Shown here piece by piece: positions 6,121 to 6,556 of a stretch of 6,556 nt of DNA. Source of the DNA: Bacteroidia bacterium. GTDB lineage: Bacteria > Bacteroidota > Bacteroidia > Bacteroidales > CAJPTX01. Where the stretch lies: assembly GCA_905373625.1 (NCBI GenBank), contig CAJPTS010000108.1:1-6556 (forward strand), read 5' to 3'. Each line of letters starts with the position of its first letter. Within the stretch, counting starts at the first letter, position 1. The notes below the pieces were generated by a model. The model made no database searches. It was not told where the DNA came from and worked only from the letters and a program-made list of their open reading frames with translations. Made by a program: the position numbers and the translations under genes.

Positions 6121-6262
6121 TGTTTATACTAAACGAGAAGGATGGGACACATCCGTAAATTGTCAGCGACAGAGTGTGTAAGCAATGCAGCAGATGCTCA
6201 ATTCATATATTTATGACGTCTGCTCATCCCTGTTACTATAAAACCTCAAAGAATTTAGTACA

Positions 6263-6556
6263 ATGAAAACGCACAGGTCATTTTCTATCTTCGCTCACGC
6301 ATTGTTGATAATTAGGCTAGCTCTTCTCCTATTGTTCCCGTTTCTTTTAACACTCACAGGGTGTAATAAGAAGATTGATGGTTGCAAAGCACGTACAACG
6401 CATTATTTCATGGAGAAATATTTTGTACCAACTCACATCGAAACTTGGCTTATAGAAGGCGAGGAATATAGTGCTTGTAATATAAATCTGTGCTATATCA
6501 AATGCATTGATGATAAGAATAGCGAAGAGTTTAGAAAGATCGCTACAGAATATGGC
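6263..6556 (+). CDS. Cysteine-rich lipoprotein of unknown function, N-terminal part (truncated by window edge)
   Basis: The visible 98 residues start with a lipoprotein signal peptide: a basic N-terminus (MKTHR), a long hydrophobic stretch (about 13-32), and the lipobox LTGC with lipidated Cys34. Signal peptidase II would cleave before Cys34, and the protein would then be membrane-anchored outside the cytoplasm. Residues after the Cys are NKKIDG, without the acidic run that marks surface-exported lipoproteins in several Bacteroidota. Periplasmic anchoring is therefore somewhat favoured, but this is inference. The mature part seen so far has five further cysteines besides Cys34 (at positions 41, 72, 76, 80 and elsewhere by local reading, with CNINLCYIKC a tight cluster), suggesting disulfides or metal binding. 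No family was recognised. There is no SD, and the upstream sequence is A-rich. It is divergent from the minus-strand operons and may be served by the promoter at 5970-6001. Confidence 0.75.
   Translation, partial: MKTHRSFSIFAHALLIIRLALLLLFPFLLTLTGCNKKIDGCKARTTHYFMEKYFVPTHIETWLIEGEEYSACNINLCYIKCIDDKNSEEFRKIATEYG

Larger units (their letters stand above)
5499..6262. other. Long divergent intergenic region without a convincing protein gene
   Basis: About 760 bases separate the minus-strand glycosyltransferase promoter from the plus-strand lipoprotein gene. Six-frame reading gives no ORF with a credible start, leader and recognisable product. The longest open stretch (5966-6181, plus) needs a TTG start inside the promoter described below. 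No tRNA, rRNA, CRISPR or transposase was recognised. Visible structure comprises a complete Bacteroidota-type promoter at 5970-6001, a short ORF at 6024, an 18-base inverted repeat at 6103-6120, weaker hairpins at 5754-5772 and 5851-5873, and a possible coding remnant at 5614-5811. Confidence 0.7.

Noticed and set aside
5966..6181. 71-codon plus-strand ORF with a TTG start
   Set aside because: The TTG start lies upstream of the -33 box of a strong promoter match, so it would not be in the transcript. The frame has no internal ATG and the product resembles nothing known.
6206..6213. TATATTTA as a promoter for the lipoprotein gene
   Set aside because: It misses the last base of TAnnTTTG, has no TTTG at -33, and AT-rich near-matches are common.
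5499..6262. tRNA, tmRNA, riboswitch, CRISPR array or insertion sequence in the intergenic region
   Set aside because: No T-loop consensus, repeated spacer units, terminal inverted repeats with target duplication, or transposase motifs could be seen.

Overview
The window looks like Bacteroidota DNA, probably of the Bacteroidales/Porphyromonas kind. The protein sequences fit that phylum: a NusA with one short C-terminal helical domain, a RimP with a lysine-rich C-terminal segment, and an IF2 with a long charged N-terminal arm. The promoter-like sites match the Bacteroidota pattern (-7 TAnnTTTG, -33 TTTG), and most start codons lack a Shine-Dalgarno (SD) sequence. The phylum call is fairly safe; genus cannot be decided from sequence alone.

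Positions 1-5469 are packed with genes, all on the minus strand. In transcription order they are a family 2 glycosyltransferase of the lipopolysaccharide-core type (5469-4648), the GDP-mannose-forming enzyme ManC (4651-3581), release factor 2 (prfB, 3558-2466), then rimP (2390-1920), nusA (1912-677) and the N-terminal third or less of infB (622 to the window edge). The glycosyltransferase and manC overlap by four bases (ATGA), and prfB follows 22 bases later, so these three look like one operon. A candidate -7 element lies just upstream of its first gene. A second identical -7 element (TACCTTTG) and an intrinsic terminator sit in the 75 bases between prfB and rimP. There the classical rimP-nusA-infB operon (30S maturation, transcription elongation and termination, translation initiation) appears to begin.

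prfB is split by a programmed +1 frameshift. A zero-frame segment of 22 codons ends at CTT TGA C, preceded by GGGGAGG at the spacing known from Escherichia coli. The full product is 363 residues. A simple open-reading-frame call starting at 3515 has a wrong N-terminus.

Positions 5470-6262 hold no convincing protein gene. They contain a well-formed Bacteroidota promoter on the plus strand (5970-6001), a tiny ORF behind it, an 18-base inverted repeat, some weaker hairpins, and a stretch that may be a decayed coding remnant. At 6263 a plus-strand gene for a cysteine-rich lipoprotein of unknown function begins and runs off the window. No CRISPR array, tRNA, rRNA or insertion sequence was seen. 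The most notable items are the frameshift element, the terminator placed between a promoter and the rimP start codon, and the promoter without an obvious gene.
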